Shown here: positions 9,862-17,877 of the stretch, piece after piece
How the letters are laid out: each line of letters starts with the position of its first letter
Numbering within the stretch: the first letter of the stretch is position 1
Source of the DNA: Myxococcales bacterium 68-20
GTDB lineage: Bacteria; Myxococcota_A; Polyangia; Polyangiales; Polyangiaceae
Length of the DNA stretch: 64,000 bases
Direction of reading: 5' to 3'
Assembly: GCA_001899635.1 (NCBI GenBank)
Contig: MKVQ01000012.1
Span: 124,001-188,000, forward strand
Translations under genes and position numbers: made by a program
Notes under the pieces: generated by a model
Database searches by the model: none
Told to the model about the DNA's origin: nothing
The model's input: only the letters and a program-made list of their open reading frames with translations

Positions 9862-11378
9862 GTGAGACGCGAGGCACCAACAAGGGTTCGATGGACCTCG
9901 ACGCGGCGCTACGCGAGTGGCCCCATGCCGAAAAACCCCAAGCAGACTGGGATGACCGCGCCCAGTCCGTGATGGATCGCGTCCGGCGGGGAGAGCGTGG
10001 CGCGAGCGCTGCATACGTCGCGGACGAAAATTTATTGGAAGCCCCCCTTGGACAAACCTCTACGGACGGTCATAACACCGCGACCCCAGGGGGATCGCCT
10101 GTGACCCACCCCCTGAAGCGCGAAGGAACTCCGATGACGATGTCTTCCGACCGAGAGCGCGATCGCCGAAGTCTTCAGGACCTGGCCAAGATGGCTCACG
10201 GCCTGACCCCGCCTCCGTCCTCCGTCGCTCCCGTGCCGAGCGGGATCCAGCGCGCGGTCGAGACCACGCACGACAAGGCGGATGACTCCGGCATCGTCGA
10301 TCTCGCTGCCGCGTCGACCGCCGATCCGGGCGCCGCCATCCGCGCGCAGAGCACGCCGCTCGCGAGCCAGGGCCTCTTCGACGACGAGCCCTCGCACTCG
10401 CAGCGTCCGGCGCCGCTCAGTCACATGCCCGTGACCGCGCCGCTCGGCGCCCATGCGCATGTCCCCGCGCAGCCCGCACCGTCGGTGTCGCCTCCGGCCC
10501 TGGCGTCGGTGGCCCCCGCGAGCCTGGCTCCGCAGCCGGCGGTCACGCCGTCCGTTCCGCCGGCCGGCTACGCCGCGACCTCGTCCGCGGTGCACGCGAT
10601 CCCGGAGGAGAAAAAGAAGAAGGGCGGCGCCGTCATCGCCGTCGTCTTCGGCGTCGTCGCGCTCGGCGCGGCCGCTGCGGGTGGCCTCTTCGTGATGAAG
10701 TCGCCCCAGAACACCGAAGCCACCACGGCTGCCGCCGTCGCCACCACGGAGCCCGCTGCTGTCGCGCAAGCACAGCCGCAGGTCGCCGAGGCCGAGCCGA
10801 CGCCGGCCGACCCCGCGCCCGTGGCGGCCGCGGAGCCGACGCCCGAGCCCGAGGCCGAGGCGACGCCCGCCACCACGACCGCAGTGCGCGGGAAGGTCGC
10901 GGCGCGCACCACCGCCAAGGGCGGTGCAGCCGCGAAGCACGACACCGCGGCGGCAAAGGTCGAAGGCCCCGCGAAGATGACGGAGAAGGATCTCGCCGCC
11001 GCCTCGAGCGGACCGGCGGGCGATCTCGGCGCCGCGATGAAGAAGGAGGTCGGCGACGACGGTGCGAAGACGCCGGCCGCGGCGACGACCGCCCACACTT
11101 CGATGGGCAACGTCCCGCAGAAGCCCTCCCAGGGCGCCGTCACCGGCGCGGTCGGCGCGGTCCTCCCGGGCGCGCGCGCGTGCCTCGGTCCCGACGACCC
11201 GGTCTCGCGTGCAGCGATCGTGTTCTCCTCGGCCGGCACGGTCCAGAGCGTGAACATCTCCGGCGGCGCCGCCGGCAAGCCCGCCGAGGCGTGCATCAAG
11301 GGCGCGCTCATGAAGGCGAAGGTCCAGCCCTTCGCCGAGCCGACCTACACGGCGAACATCACCGTCCGCCACAACTGA
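9858..11378 (+). CDS. Single-pass membrane protein with AgmX/PglI-like C terminus, probable anti-sigma partner
   Basis: The 506-residue protein starts at a GTG overlapping the sigma stop. The cytoplasmic N-terminal half (1-250) is acidic then Pro/Ala-rich and has no clear zinc-binding anti-sigma motif. A KKKKGG stop-transfer-type cluster precedes one membrane helix at about 257-280. An Ala/Pro/Glu/Lys-rich periplasmic linker leads to a folded domain at about 430-506, with LPGARACLGPDDPVSRA and a beta-rich end (KAKVQPFAEPTYTANITV). This resembles the AgmX/PglI C-terminal domain of myxobacterial gliding and TonB-like proteins. Coupling to the ECF gene argues for a sensing or anti-sigma role; this is inference. 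Confidence 0.8.
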   Translation: MSETRGTNKGSMDLDAALREWPHAEKPQADWDDRAQSVMDRVRRGERGASAAYVADENLLEAPLGQTSTDGHNTATPGGSPVTHPLKREGTPMTMSSDRERDRRSLQDLAKMAHGLTPPPSSVAPVPSGIQRAVETTHDKADDSGIVDLAAASTADPGAAIRAQSTPLASQGLFDDEPSHSQRPAPLSHMPVTAPLGAHAHVPAQPAPSVSPPALASVAPASLAPQPAVTPSVPPAGYAATSSAVHAIPEEKKKKGGAVIAVVFGVVALGAAAAGGLFVMKSPQNTEATTAAAVATTEPAAVAQAQPQVAEAEPTPADPAPVAAAEPTPEPEAEATPATTTAVRGKVAARTTAKGGAAAKHDTAAAKVEGPAKMTEKDLAAASSGPAGDLGAAMKKEVGDDGAKTPAAATTAHTSMGNVPQKPSQGAVTGAVGAVLPGARACLGPDDPVSRAAIVFSSAGTVQSVNISGGAAGKPAEACIKGALMKAKVQPFAEPTYTANITVRHN

Positions 11379-11410
11379 GCGAGCAGCGCCTCGAAGGCGC
11401 GACCGCGACC

Positions 11411-11450
11411 GAGAAGCGACGCCGCGCGAGCAGCGTCGCTTCTCTCGTTT
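11411..11450 (+). terminator. Intrinsic terminator-like hairpin
   Basis: A perfect 12-bp stem (GAGAAGCGACGC at 11411-11422, complement at 11433-11444) with a 10-nt loop is followed by TCGTTT. It lies 32 bp past the stop of the ECF partner gene and should end that transcription unit. Confidence 0.65.
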
Positions 11451-11560
11451 GTGGTCGACCACGAGCGCAGGCTCCCCCGGAGGGCCGCGACGCTGGGCGA
11501 AGACCAGCCCGGTACCGCCCGGGCGAGACCGAAGGTCGAGCCGCCCGGCGACGACCCGAC

Positions 11561-11589
11561 TTGACAGTCGCGGCTTCTTTCGCCATGGT
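11561..11589 (+). promoter_or_regulatory. Sigma70-type promoter candidate for the 56-aa gene
   Basis: A consensus -35 TTGACA (11561-11566) is followed by a 17-nt spacer and CATGGT (11584-11589), a weak -10 with three of six consensus bases. The predicted start would leave a leader of roughly 55-60 nt before the ATG at 11653. Confidence 0.4.
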
Positions 11590-11652
11590 GCGCGGCCCGG
11601 TTCGCCCGTTCCGTGTGGACGAGAGAGACCGGCCTACACGAGGATTTTCGAG

Positions 11653-11823
11653 ATGGTTTCGTCGACCCAGCAGTTCGAGCGTATCCGCAAGCGCAAGCAG
11701 ACCACCGCCGGCAAGCGCAACAAGCGTGTGCGCCGCCGTCTCGGCACGCCCGTGTTCCCGGTCCACCCCGAGGGCTACAGCGCGACGGCGCCGGACGCGA
11801 AGCCCGCGGCCAAGAAGGCCTGA
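11653..11823 (+). CDS. Very basic 56-residue protein, function unknown
   Basis: The short frame starts at an ATG preceded by GAGG at suitable spacing. The N-terminal half is crowded with Arg and Lys (RIRKRKQ, GKRNKRVRRR), followed by a LGTPVFPVHPEGY core and an Ala/Lys tail. The composition is that of a ribosome- or nucleic-acid-binding protein. I do not recognise a named family. A private promoter candidate upstream and hairpins on both sides show it is probably a monocistronic gene rather than a fragment. Confidence 0.65.
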   Translation: MVSSTQQFERIRKRKQTTAGKRNKRVRRRLGTPVFPVHPEGYSATAPDAKPAAKKA

Positions 11824-11834
11824 ACGGCCGCGAC

Positions 11835-11864
11835 GCACGGACGTCGCTCACCGCGCGTCCGTGC
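11835..11864 (+). terminator. Terminator-like hairpin after the 56-aa gene
   Basis: GCACGGACG (11835-11843) pairs perfectly with CGTCCGTGC (11856-11864) across a 12-nt loop. It begins 12 bp past the stop codon. There is no long T-run, as is common in such GC-rich genomes. Confidence 0.45.
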
Positions 11865-11885
11865 TCGTCTGAGACCTGACGAACG

Positions 11886-12116
11886 TCAGGCTGCGGCTAC
11901 GCCCACGGCGTAGACCGCGAGCGCGCCCGTCCATGCGTAGACGGGCGCGCGCATCCCCGCTCGCCAACCCCACACTGGCGCGAGCGGAGGGATGAAAAGC
12001 GCGAGCGCAGCTCGACGCCATTCCTGCGTGCGCGCGAAGCCGACGGCGATCGCGAGATGCGCGCCAACGTGCGCGAGGAGTGCAGCGAGGAGGAGCCACG
12101 GAAGGACGACGTTCAC
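11886..12116 (-). CDS. Small membrane protein, function unknown
   Basis: This 76-residue protein consists of about three hydrophobic segments: LPWLLLAALLAHVGAHLAIAV near the start, ALALFIPPLAPVWGW in the middle and WTGALAVYAVGVAAA at the end. A short basic loop (RTQEWRR) lies between the first two. I recognise no family. Its stop codon lies inside a 16-bp interrupted palindrome (11875-11890). Confidence 0.55.
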   Translation of the reverse strand: MNVVLPWLLLAALLAHVGAHLAIAVGFARTQEWRRAALALFIPPLAPVWGWRAGMRAPVYAWTGALAVYAVGVAAA

Positions 12117-12195
12117 CGTCCCTTCCCTTTACTGGTCCCTCGCGACGAGGTCGAGCAGCGCTCGCCTCCACGCGCGACCGCGACGCGGTCGAGCA

Positions 12196-12345
12196 CCTCT
12201 CGCCGAGGAGCGCTGACGCGGAGGTGCCCCGTGCGAGCCTCCATGCGGCGGAGCCTGGTGCGCGCCCTCTCGCCGAGGAGCGCTGACGCGGAGGTGCCCC
12301 GTGCAAGCCTCCATGCGGCGGAGCCTGGTGCGCGCCCTCTCGCCG
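12196..12345. repeat. 70-bp tandem direct repeat, 2.1 copies
   Basis: Copy 1 is 12196-12265, copy 2 is 12266-12335, and a third copy is cut after about 10 bases (12336-12345). The two full copies differ at only one base (gtgcGagcct against gtgcAagcct). The unit begins cctctcgccgaggagcgctg. It lies 28 bp beyond the end of the CstA-family gene. Confidence 0.9.
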
Positions 12346-12372
12346 CCGCTTGGAGCAACTCCACGCGCGGGC

Positions 12373-14451
12373 TCACGACGCGGCCGCGGCCTCCTCGTCC
12401 GGACGCGGCGCGCGGTAGAGGGCCCACCAGCGGATCGCGCTGCCGACGATCACGAGCGTCACGCAGAGGAGGAGGAGGGAGGTCACGATCACGTTCACGA
12501 TGCCCGTCGTGTACGTCGCAGGCTTGTCGAGCATCGGAAGGAAGATCTTCTGCACGCTCTGGATGCCCGCCGCGATCGTCGTCGTTCCGACGAAGAGCAG
12601 CGGCGCGACCGTGATGAGCGCGTAGCGCTTCTTCTTCGCTTCCCGGAGGAGGATCGTCGTGCCCACGCAAAGCGCCGTGCAGGCGAGGAGCTGATTCGCG
12701 ATCCCGAACATCGGCCAGATCGTCGAGATGTTCCCGGTGAGGATGAAGTACGACCAACCAGCAACGATGAGGGCCGTCGCGACGAACGCGCCGGTGCGGC
12801 TCGTCGACTTGCCGAGCTCGGGCGAGATGCGCCCCATGAGCTCCTGCATCAGGAAGCGCCCGATGCGCGTGCCCGTGTCGATCGTGGTGAGGATGAACAA
12901 CGCCTCGAACATGATCGCGAAGTGGTACCAGTACGCCAGCAGCGTCCCCATCCCAGGCAGGCCGCTGAAGACGCGCGCCATCCCGACGGCAAGCGAGACG
13001 CCGCCTCCCGTGCGCGCAGCGACGACCTCGTCCGCCTGACGCTGGAGCGCCGGGAGCTCCTTCACCTTCACGCCGAGGCGGGCGAAGTCGGCGTCCTCCA
13101 GCATCGTCGCCCGCGGGGCCTCGGCATCGACGTTGTAGCCGAGCGCCGCGAGCGAGCGATTCGAGAGCGAGAGCGCGTTCGAGAGCGAGACCTTCTTGCC
13201 CGCGAGCGACGACGCAGGGTCGCCCTCCGCGAGGCCGAGAAGCCCGCGATCGTGCGGCGTGAGCACGGGGTCGAGCAGCGCGAGATCGGCGGCGCTGCGC
13301 GCGAGCCCCTCCTCCCTGCCGTCCGTGCTGGCGACGATGGCGACCTGTGGGTTGGTGTTGATCGCGACGTAGTCCTCTTGCGGCATCGCGCAGGCGGCGA
13401 TGAGCGCCGTGATCCCGACGAGCCCCTCCATGAGCATCGCGCCGTAGCCGATCGCCCGGCAGTCGCGCTCCTTGTCGATCATCTTCGGAGTCGTGCCGCT
13501 GGCGACCAGTGCGTGGAAGCCGCTGATCGCGCCGCACGCGATGGTGATGAAGACGAACGGGAAGAGCGGCCCCTTCACGATCGGGCCGCCGCCGTGGATG
13601 TACTCGGTGACGCCCGGCATCTGGATGCGCGGGTTCACGACGATGACTCCGACGACGAGCAGCGCGATCGTCCCGATCTTCATGTAGCTCGAGAGGTAGT
13701 CACGCGGGCAGAGCAGCATCCACACGGGGAGGATGCTCGCGATGAAGCCGTACGCCGCCATCGCGAGCGTGAGCGTGGTCTTCGAGAGCTTGAGGTGCGT
13801 CGCGAACGTCGAGTCGCCGACGTATTTGCCGAGGAGCAGCGCGACGAAGAGGAGGACGACACCCGCGATCGTCGCCTCCCGGATCCCGCGCACGGAGCCA
13901 CCGCGCACGTTGTGGATGTAGAGGCCCATCACGAGCGCAATCGGGATCGACGCGCCCACCGTGAACACGCCCCACGCGCTCTCGGCGAGTGCCATCACCA
14001 CGACGTTCCCGAGCCCCGCGAGCGCGATGACGACGATGAAGAGGATCGCGACTCCGGTCACCAGCCCGAGCGTGGGCCCGAGCTCCTCACGGGCGATCTC
14101 CGCGAGCGAGCGGCCGTTGCGGCGCGTGCTCGCGACGAGGATCACGAAGTCGTGGACCGCGCCGCCGAGGACGACGCCGAAGAGGATCCACAGGAAGCCG
14201 GGATAGAAGCCGAACTGCGCCGCGAGGACGGGGCCGATCAGCGGCCCGGCGCCGGCGATCGCGGCGAAGTGATGCCCGAAGAGGACGACACGATTCGTGG
14301 GGTGGAAGTTCTGTCCGTCCTCGAGCCGATGCGCCGGCGTGACGCGAGCGTCGTCGAGACAGAGCACACGCGCGGCGATGAAGGCCGAATAATACCGATA
14401 TGCGATTGCCAGTACCGCCAGCGCCCCCAGCATCCACCACGCGGCTTGCAT
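12373..14451 (-). CDS. cstA: Carbon starvation protein CstA-family transporter
   Basis: The 692-residue product is a polytopic inner-membrane protein. Family-typical segments include YYSAFIAARVLCLDDARVTPA near the N terminus, GHHFAAIAGAGPLIGPVLAAQ, HDFVILVASTRRNGRSLAEIA, and SGFHALVASGTTPKMI in the middle. CstA proteins import peptides or pyruvate under carbon limitation. The ATG at 14451 is used because it opens directly on the first membrane helix; the frame extends 20 poor residues further. A hydrophilic insert near residues 390-480 separates two membrane halves, as in other CstA proteins. No BtsR/YehT-like regulator is adjacent. Confidence 0.92.
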   Translation of the reverse strand: MQAAWWMLGALAVLAIAYRYYSAFIAARVLCLDDARVTPAHRLEDGQNFHPTNRVVLFGHHFAAIAGAGPLIGPVLAAQFGFYPGFLWILFGVVLGGAVHDFVILVASTRRNGRSLAEIAREELGPTLGLVTGVAILFIVVIALAGLGNVVVMALAESAWGVFTVGASIPIALVMGLYIHNVRGGSVRGIREATIAGVVLLFVALLLGKYVGDSTFATHLKLSKTTLTLAMAAYGFIASILPVWMLLCPRDYLSSYMKIGTIALLVVGVIVVNPRIQMPGVTEYIHGGGPIVKGPLFPFVFITIACGAISGFHALVASGTTPKMIDKERDCRAIGYGAMLMEGLVGITALIAACAMPQEDYVAINTNPQVAIVASTDGREEGLARSAADLALLDPVLTPHDRGLLGLAEGDPASSLAGKKVSLSNALSLSNRSLAALGYNVDAEAPRATMLEDADFARLGVKVKELPALQRQADEVVAARTGGGVSLAVGMARVFSGLPGMGTLLAYWYHFAIMFEALFILTTIDTGTRIGRFLMQELMGRISPELGKSTSRTGAFVATALIVAGWSYFILTGNISTIWPMFGIANQLLACTALCVGTTILLREAKKKRYALITVAPLLFVGTTTIAAGIQSVQKIFLPMLDKPATYTTGIVNVIVTSLLLLCVTLVIVGSAIRWWALYRAPRPDEEAAAAS

Positions 14452-14524
14452 GGCGAATTTTCTAGCGCATCTCGATGCCCAGCAGAACGGCGCCGCGCCG
14501 GCGCGACGCATCCGACGCCCGGCG

Positions 14525-15166
14525 TCAGCGGGCCGACGCGCGGCGTGCGAGCTCGTAACGCATCAGGTGCTCGAGGCGGCCGTGCGCCGAGTCGACCTCC
14601 TTGCCGATCGCCTCGGCGACCCGCGCGAGCCGGGCGCCTTCGGGCGCGCGGCTGCTCGCGTTCAAGGCGTCACGTCCGGCGCGTGAGATGAGCTCGATGG
14701 CGGCCGAGCCGACGCTCTCCGTCGCACGGTGGATTGCCCTGCCGACCAGCGGCGCCCTCCACGCGTCGAACGGCTCGGCCTTCAAGGCGATGTCGAGCGC
14801 GAGCGCGTACGCGATCGACTGTCCGAAGACATCGTGGCTCCGCTTCACGTCGAGCACGAGCGCGACCTTCCGAAGGAGGAACCGCGCTGCAGCATTGAAC
14901 GCCTTCTCTCCGAGCCCATGGTCGGCCGCGCGTACATAGCCGTCGACGATCGCGTTCGCGAACGGCTCCTCGATCCGCTGCCCCGCCCGGTCGCTCACCT
15001 TGCGCGTGATCCGCCGGAGCAGCTGCGCGAGCAGGTAGTCATCCACGAACGGCACCGGCACGAACGACGTCACGCTCGATCCCACGGCCTCGAGCAGCAC
15101 CAGGGTGACGAGATCGCGTGTGTGCCCATTGATTGCGGCCGCCGGTTCCTTCATCGCTTGGACCAT
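14525..15166 (-). CDS. Conserved-looking hypothetical protein
   Basis: The 213-residue product is mostly helical, with a hydrophobic stretch near residues 18-45 (LVTLVLLEAVGSS, FVPVPFVDDYLLAQLL) and amphipathic helices after it. The C-terminal third is Ala/Arg/Glu-rich. No catalytic motif or signal peptide is evident and I cannot name a family. The start at 15166 is preferred; a Met five codons later is possible. It is divergent from a Ser/Thr kinase gene with 168 bp between them. Confidence 0.65.
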   Translation of the reverse strand: MVQAMKEPAAAINGHTRDLVTLVLLEAVGSSVTSFVPVPFVDDYLLAQLLRRITRKVSDRAGQRIEEPFANAIVDGYVRAADHGLGEKAFNAAARFLLRKVALVLDVKRSHDVFGQSIAYALALDIALKAEPFDAWRAPLVGRAIHRATESVGSAAIELISRAGRDALNASSRAPEGARLARVAEAIGKEVDSAHGRLEHLMRYELARRASAR

Positions 15167-15334
15167 GGGTCGCAGAGACTCGACGTCCAGGCAACTCCTA
15201 GGGTGTCGGGACGACCGATTGTCACGTTCCCGTCACACAATTTATTCAATGATGTTCAACCCTTGACCGCTACACACGGGCCGACACGCGGTAGTCGAGG
15301 CGAACGGAGCGGCGGCCGGTAGAATGAAGGAACG

Positions 15335-16831
15335 ATGGCCATCGGCGCGACCAAGCCTGCCACTCCCGCGGCAGTCGCGGATGCAGCCGCGGGCAGAGAG
15401 CGCACCGACGACATCGCGCGCGCCGCGACGGTCCCGCCTCCTGCGACCGAGTCCGCGGACGTACGCATCCCGGCCGGAACGATGGTGGCCGACCGCTATC
15501 GCATCGCGCGTGTGCTCGGCGAGGGCGGGATGGGCGTCGTGTACGCCGCCGAGCACGTGCTCATGCGCAAGGAGGTCGCCCTCAAGGTCCTCCACGCCGA
15601 GATGTGCACCATGCCGGAGGTGGTCGCGCGCTTCGAACGCGAGGCGATCGCCGCGGCGCACATCGATCATCCCAACGTCGCCGGCGCCACCGACTTCGGC
15701 CGGCTCCCCGACGGCGCCTGCTACCTCGTCCTCGAGCTGCTCCGGGGCACGAGCCTCCGCGACGAGATCTCGAAGGGCCCGATTCCGCTCGGCCGAGCGC
15801 TTCGCATCCTGCGCGGGATCGCGTCCGGCGTCTCCGCCGCGCACGCGAAGGGCATCGTGCATCGCGATCTCAAGCCGGAGAACGTGATGCTCGTCGATCG
15901 CGACGGCGATCCCGACTTCGTGAAGGTGCTCGACTTCGGCATCGCGAAGGTCGACAACTCCGTCGCGGCGGCGCCGGAGGCAGGCAGCAAGGTCCTCACG
16001 CGCGTCGGTTCGGTCTTCGGTACCCCCGAGTACATGGCGCCGGAGCAAGCCGTCGGCGACACCGTCGACGCGCGCGCAGACCTCTACGCGATCGGGGTCG
16101 TCTTCCTCGAGATGCTCACCGGGAAGTGTCCGTTCAACGGCAACGCGCTCTCGATCCTGCGCGAGCGCATCCTGGCGGTCGGTCCACCGGACATGTCCGC
16201 GGTCGACGATGCGGGCGCACGCGCGCTCATCGCCCGCCTCCTCACGCGCCAGCCCGATGAGCGCATGCAGACGTCGACGGAGCTCCTCGCCTCGGTCGAC
16301 GCCCTCCTCGACGAAACGTTCGCGCAGAAGGAGCGCGCCTCGGCGCCTCCGCTCACGATCCCGACGACTGCCGGCTCGGCTACGGTCGCGAACGGCGTCG
16401 CGAACGGCGCCGCGAACGCGATGACCGGCTCGGTCCTCGTGGGCGCCTCCGCGAGGCCGCGCTGGGTGATCCCGGCCGCGGTCCTTGCGCTGTTCGCGGT
16501 CGCGCTCGGGATGTTCGGCCTCGTGAGCGCGATCACCCGGCCGAAGGTCGAGGTCGCGACGGCCAAGAACGCAGGCACGGTCGCGCCGACCGCCGCCGAG
16601 CCGGAGCCCCCTCCCGCCGCGGCCGAGCCAGCAACGAGCGCGAGCACGAGCATCGAGCTCGATGAGCCCGCCGCCAGCGGGAGCAGTGAAGCACCTGCAC
16701 CGGCGGCCTCCGCCACGTCAGCGCGCGCGGCGCCACGACCCAAGGCCACGCCTCGCAAACGAGCCCAGCCCCCGAGGAAGACCGGCCCGGGCGGCATCTA
16801 CGTTCCCCCACCGAAAGACTGGTTCAAGTAG
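15335..16831 (+). CDS. Membrane-anchored eukaryotic-like Ser/Thr protein kinase
   Basis: All catalytic elements are intact in this 498-residue protein: the glycine loop GEGGMGVV at 62-69, Lys84 in VALKVL, HRDLKPENV with Asp178, DFG at 200-202 and APE at 235-237. A Pro/Ala/Gly-rich juxtamembrane stretch precedes one membrane helix at about 377-400. The extracytoplasmic part is a short Ala/Pro/Glu linker with a basic end (RPKATPRKRAQPPRK), without PASTA or other sensor repeats. It should therefore be an active PknB-type kinase anchored in the inner membrane. Substrates cannot be inferred from its neighbours. Confidence 0.93.
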   Translation: MAIGATKPATPAAVADAAAGRERTDDIARAATVPPPATESADVRIPAGTMVADRYRIARVLGEGGMGVVYAAEHVLMRKEVALKVLHAEMCTMPEVVARFEREAIAAAHIDHPNVAGATDFGRLPDGACYLVLELLRGTSLRDEISKGPIPLGRALRILRGIASGVSAAHAKGIVHRDLKPENVMLVDRDGDPDFVKVLDFGIAKVDNSVAAAPEAGSKVLTRVGSVFGTPEYMAPEQAVGDTVDARADLYAIGVVFLEMLTGKCPFNGNALSILRERILAVGPPDMSAVDDAGARALIARLLTRQPDERMQTSTELLASVDALLDETFAQKERASAPPLTIPTTAGSATVANGVANGAANAMTGSVLVGASARPRWVIPAAVLALFAVALGMFGLVSAITRPKVEVATAKNAGTVAPTAAEPEPPPAAAEPATSASTSIELDEPAASGSSEAPAPAASATSARAAPRPKATPRKRAQPPRKTGPGGIYVPPPKDWFK

Positions 16832-16973
16832 CCGGCATTCGAGTCTCTCCCAGCCCGCCCGGCGTCTCCGAGGCCCTGCCCCGCCCCCACCCCGCGCGGT
16901 AGAGGCGACGTCACAGTCCACGCGCGCCGCCCGATGAAGGAGCAGCCAGCCACGGCGGACGGGAGACGGACGG

Positions 16974-17837
16974 ATGGGACGAACTCGAATCGTGATCGCG
17001 GCGCTCGCTCTTGCAAGCCTAGCGGCGTGTCGTCCGAGCGAGAGCCGGCGCGCGGTCGCCGAGCCGAAGGCCGACGCGACGACGGCCGTGGGCACCGCGG
17101 CCGCGCCGGCGTCCGAGGCAATGCCCGCGGCGAAGCCCGAGACGCCCGCACTGCCCTCCCCTCCTCCGCCGGCACAGGTCGAGCGCCTCCTCGTACCGGG
17201 CGATCTCGTCGCGTCCGTCGTCCGATCGCCGGACGGCACACCGCCGGTGACGGTCTTCATGCCGGGAATGTGCTCGAACGGGAGCGCGTACCTCCACACG
17301 TTCCCCGAGGCAGCTCGAAAGCAGGGCGGCGTGGTCGCGATCGAGGGCGATCAGCCGTGCGGCTCCGAGGGCTTCCGGACCTTCTCCTGGGACGCCGAAC
17401 GCCAGCACGCGCGCGTCGAGGCTGCGCTCGCAGCGGCTGGCCTCGCGGAGATCCCGCGCGAGGGGATCACGCTCGTCGGCTATTCGCAGGGCGCCCTGCT
17501 CGCCGAGCGGATGGCGCAACGCTGGCCCGGCCGCTACGCGCGGATCGTGCTCATCGGCGCGCCGACCGATCCGTCACCGAAGAACCTCGCTCGCGCACGC
17601 GCGGTCGTGACGATGTCGTGCGATCGCGACGTGCCGGCGCGGATGAAGCAAGGAGCCGTGGCAGCAACACGGGCCGGCATCCCGGCGACGTACTTCGAGA
17701 TGCCCGGCTGCACCCACGGGAACGTCACCGAAGGCGAGCGCATCTTCGACGCGACGTTCGACTGGCTGCGCGCCAACGAACGCGCGGCGGATCCACGAGC
17801 TGCCGCGGTGAGGATCGCCGGCCCGCCGCCGTCGTGA
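16974..17837 (+). CDS. Alpha/beta-hydrolase-fold lipoprotein
   Basis: The 287-residue protein has a lipoprotein signal (SLAAC, Cys19), an Ala/Pro linker to about residue 70 and an alpha/beta-hydrolase core. The nucleophile elbow reads LVGYSQGALLAE, giving Ser171. PGCTHGNV supplies a candidate His248 and MSCDRDVPA a candidate acid near 217. It most resembles serine esterases or peptidases acting outside the cytoplasm. The oxyanion region is less clear (VFMPGMCSNGS). Substrate is unknown. Confidence 0.75.
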   Translation: MGRTRIVIAALALASLAACRPSESRRAVAEPKADATTAVGTAAAPASEAMPAAKPETPALPSPPPPAQVERLLVPGDLVASVVRSPDGTPPVTVFMPGMCSNGSAYLHTFPEAARKQGGVVAIEGDQPCGSEGFRTFSWDAERQHARVEAALAAAGLAEIPREGITLVGYSQGALLAERMAQRWPGRYARIVLIGAPTDPSPKNLARARAVVTMSCDRDVPARMKQGAVAATRAGIPATYFEMPGCTHGNVTEGERIFDATFDWLRANERAADPRAAAVRIAGPPPS

Positions 17838-17877
17838 CATTGCCGCTGGCTCGCGAGACGCGTAGCCTCGCGCCCCG

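Noticed and set aside
12301-14691. Open plus-strand frame of 796 codons across cstA
   Set aside because: The opposite strand encodes a clear CstA membrane protein. This frame is rich in Arg, Glu and His without structure.
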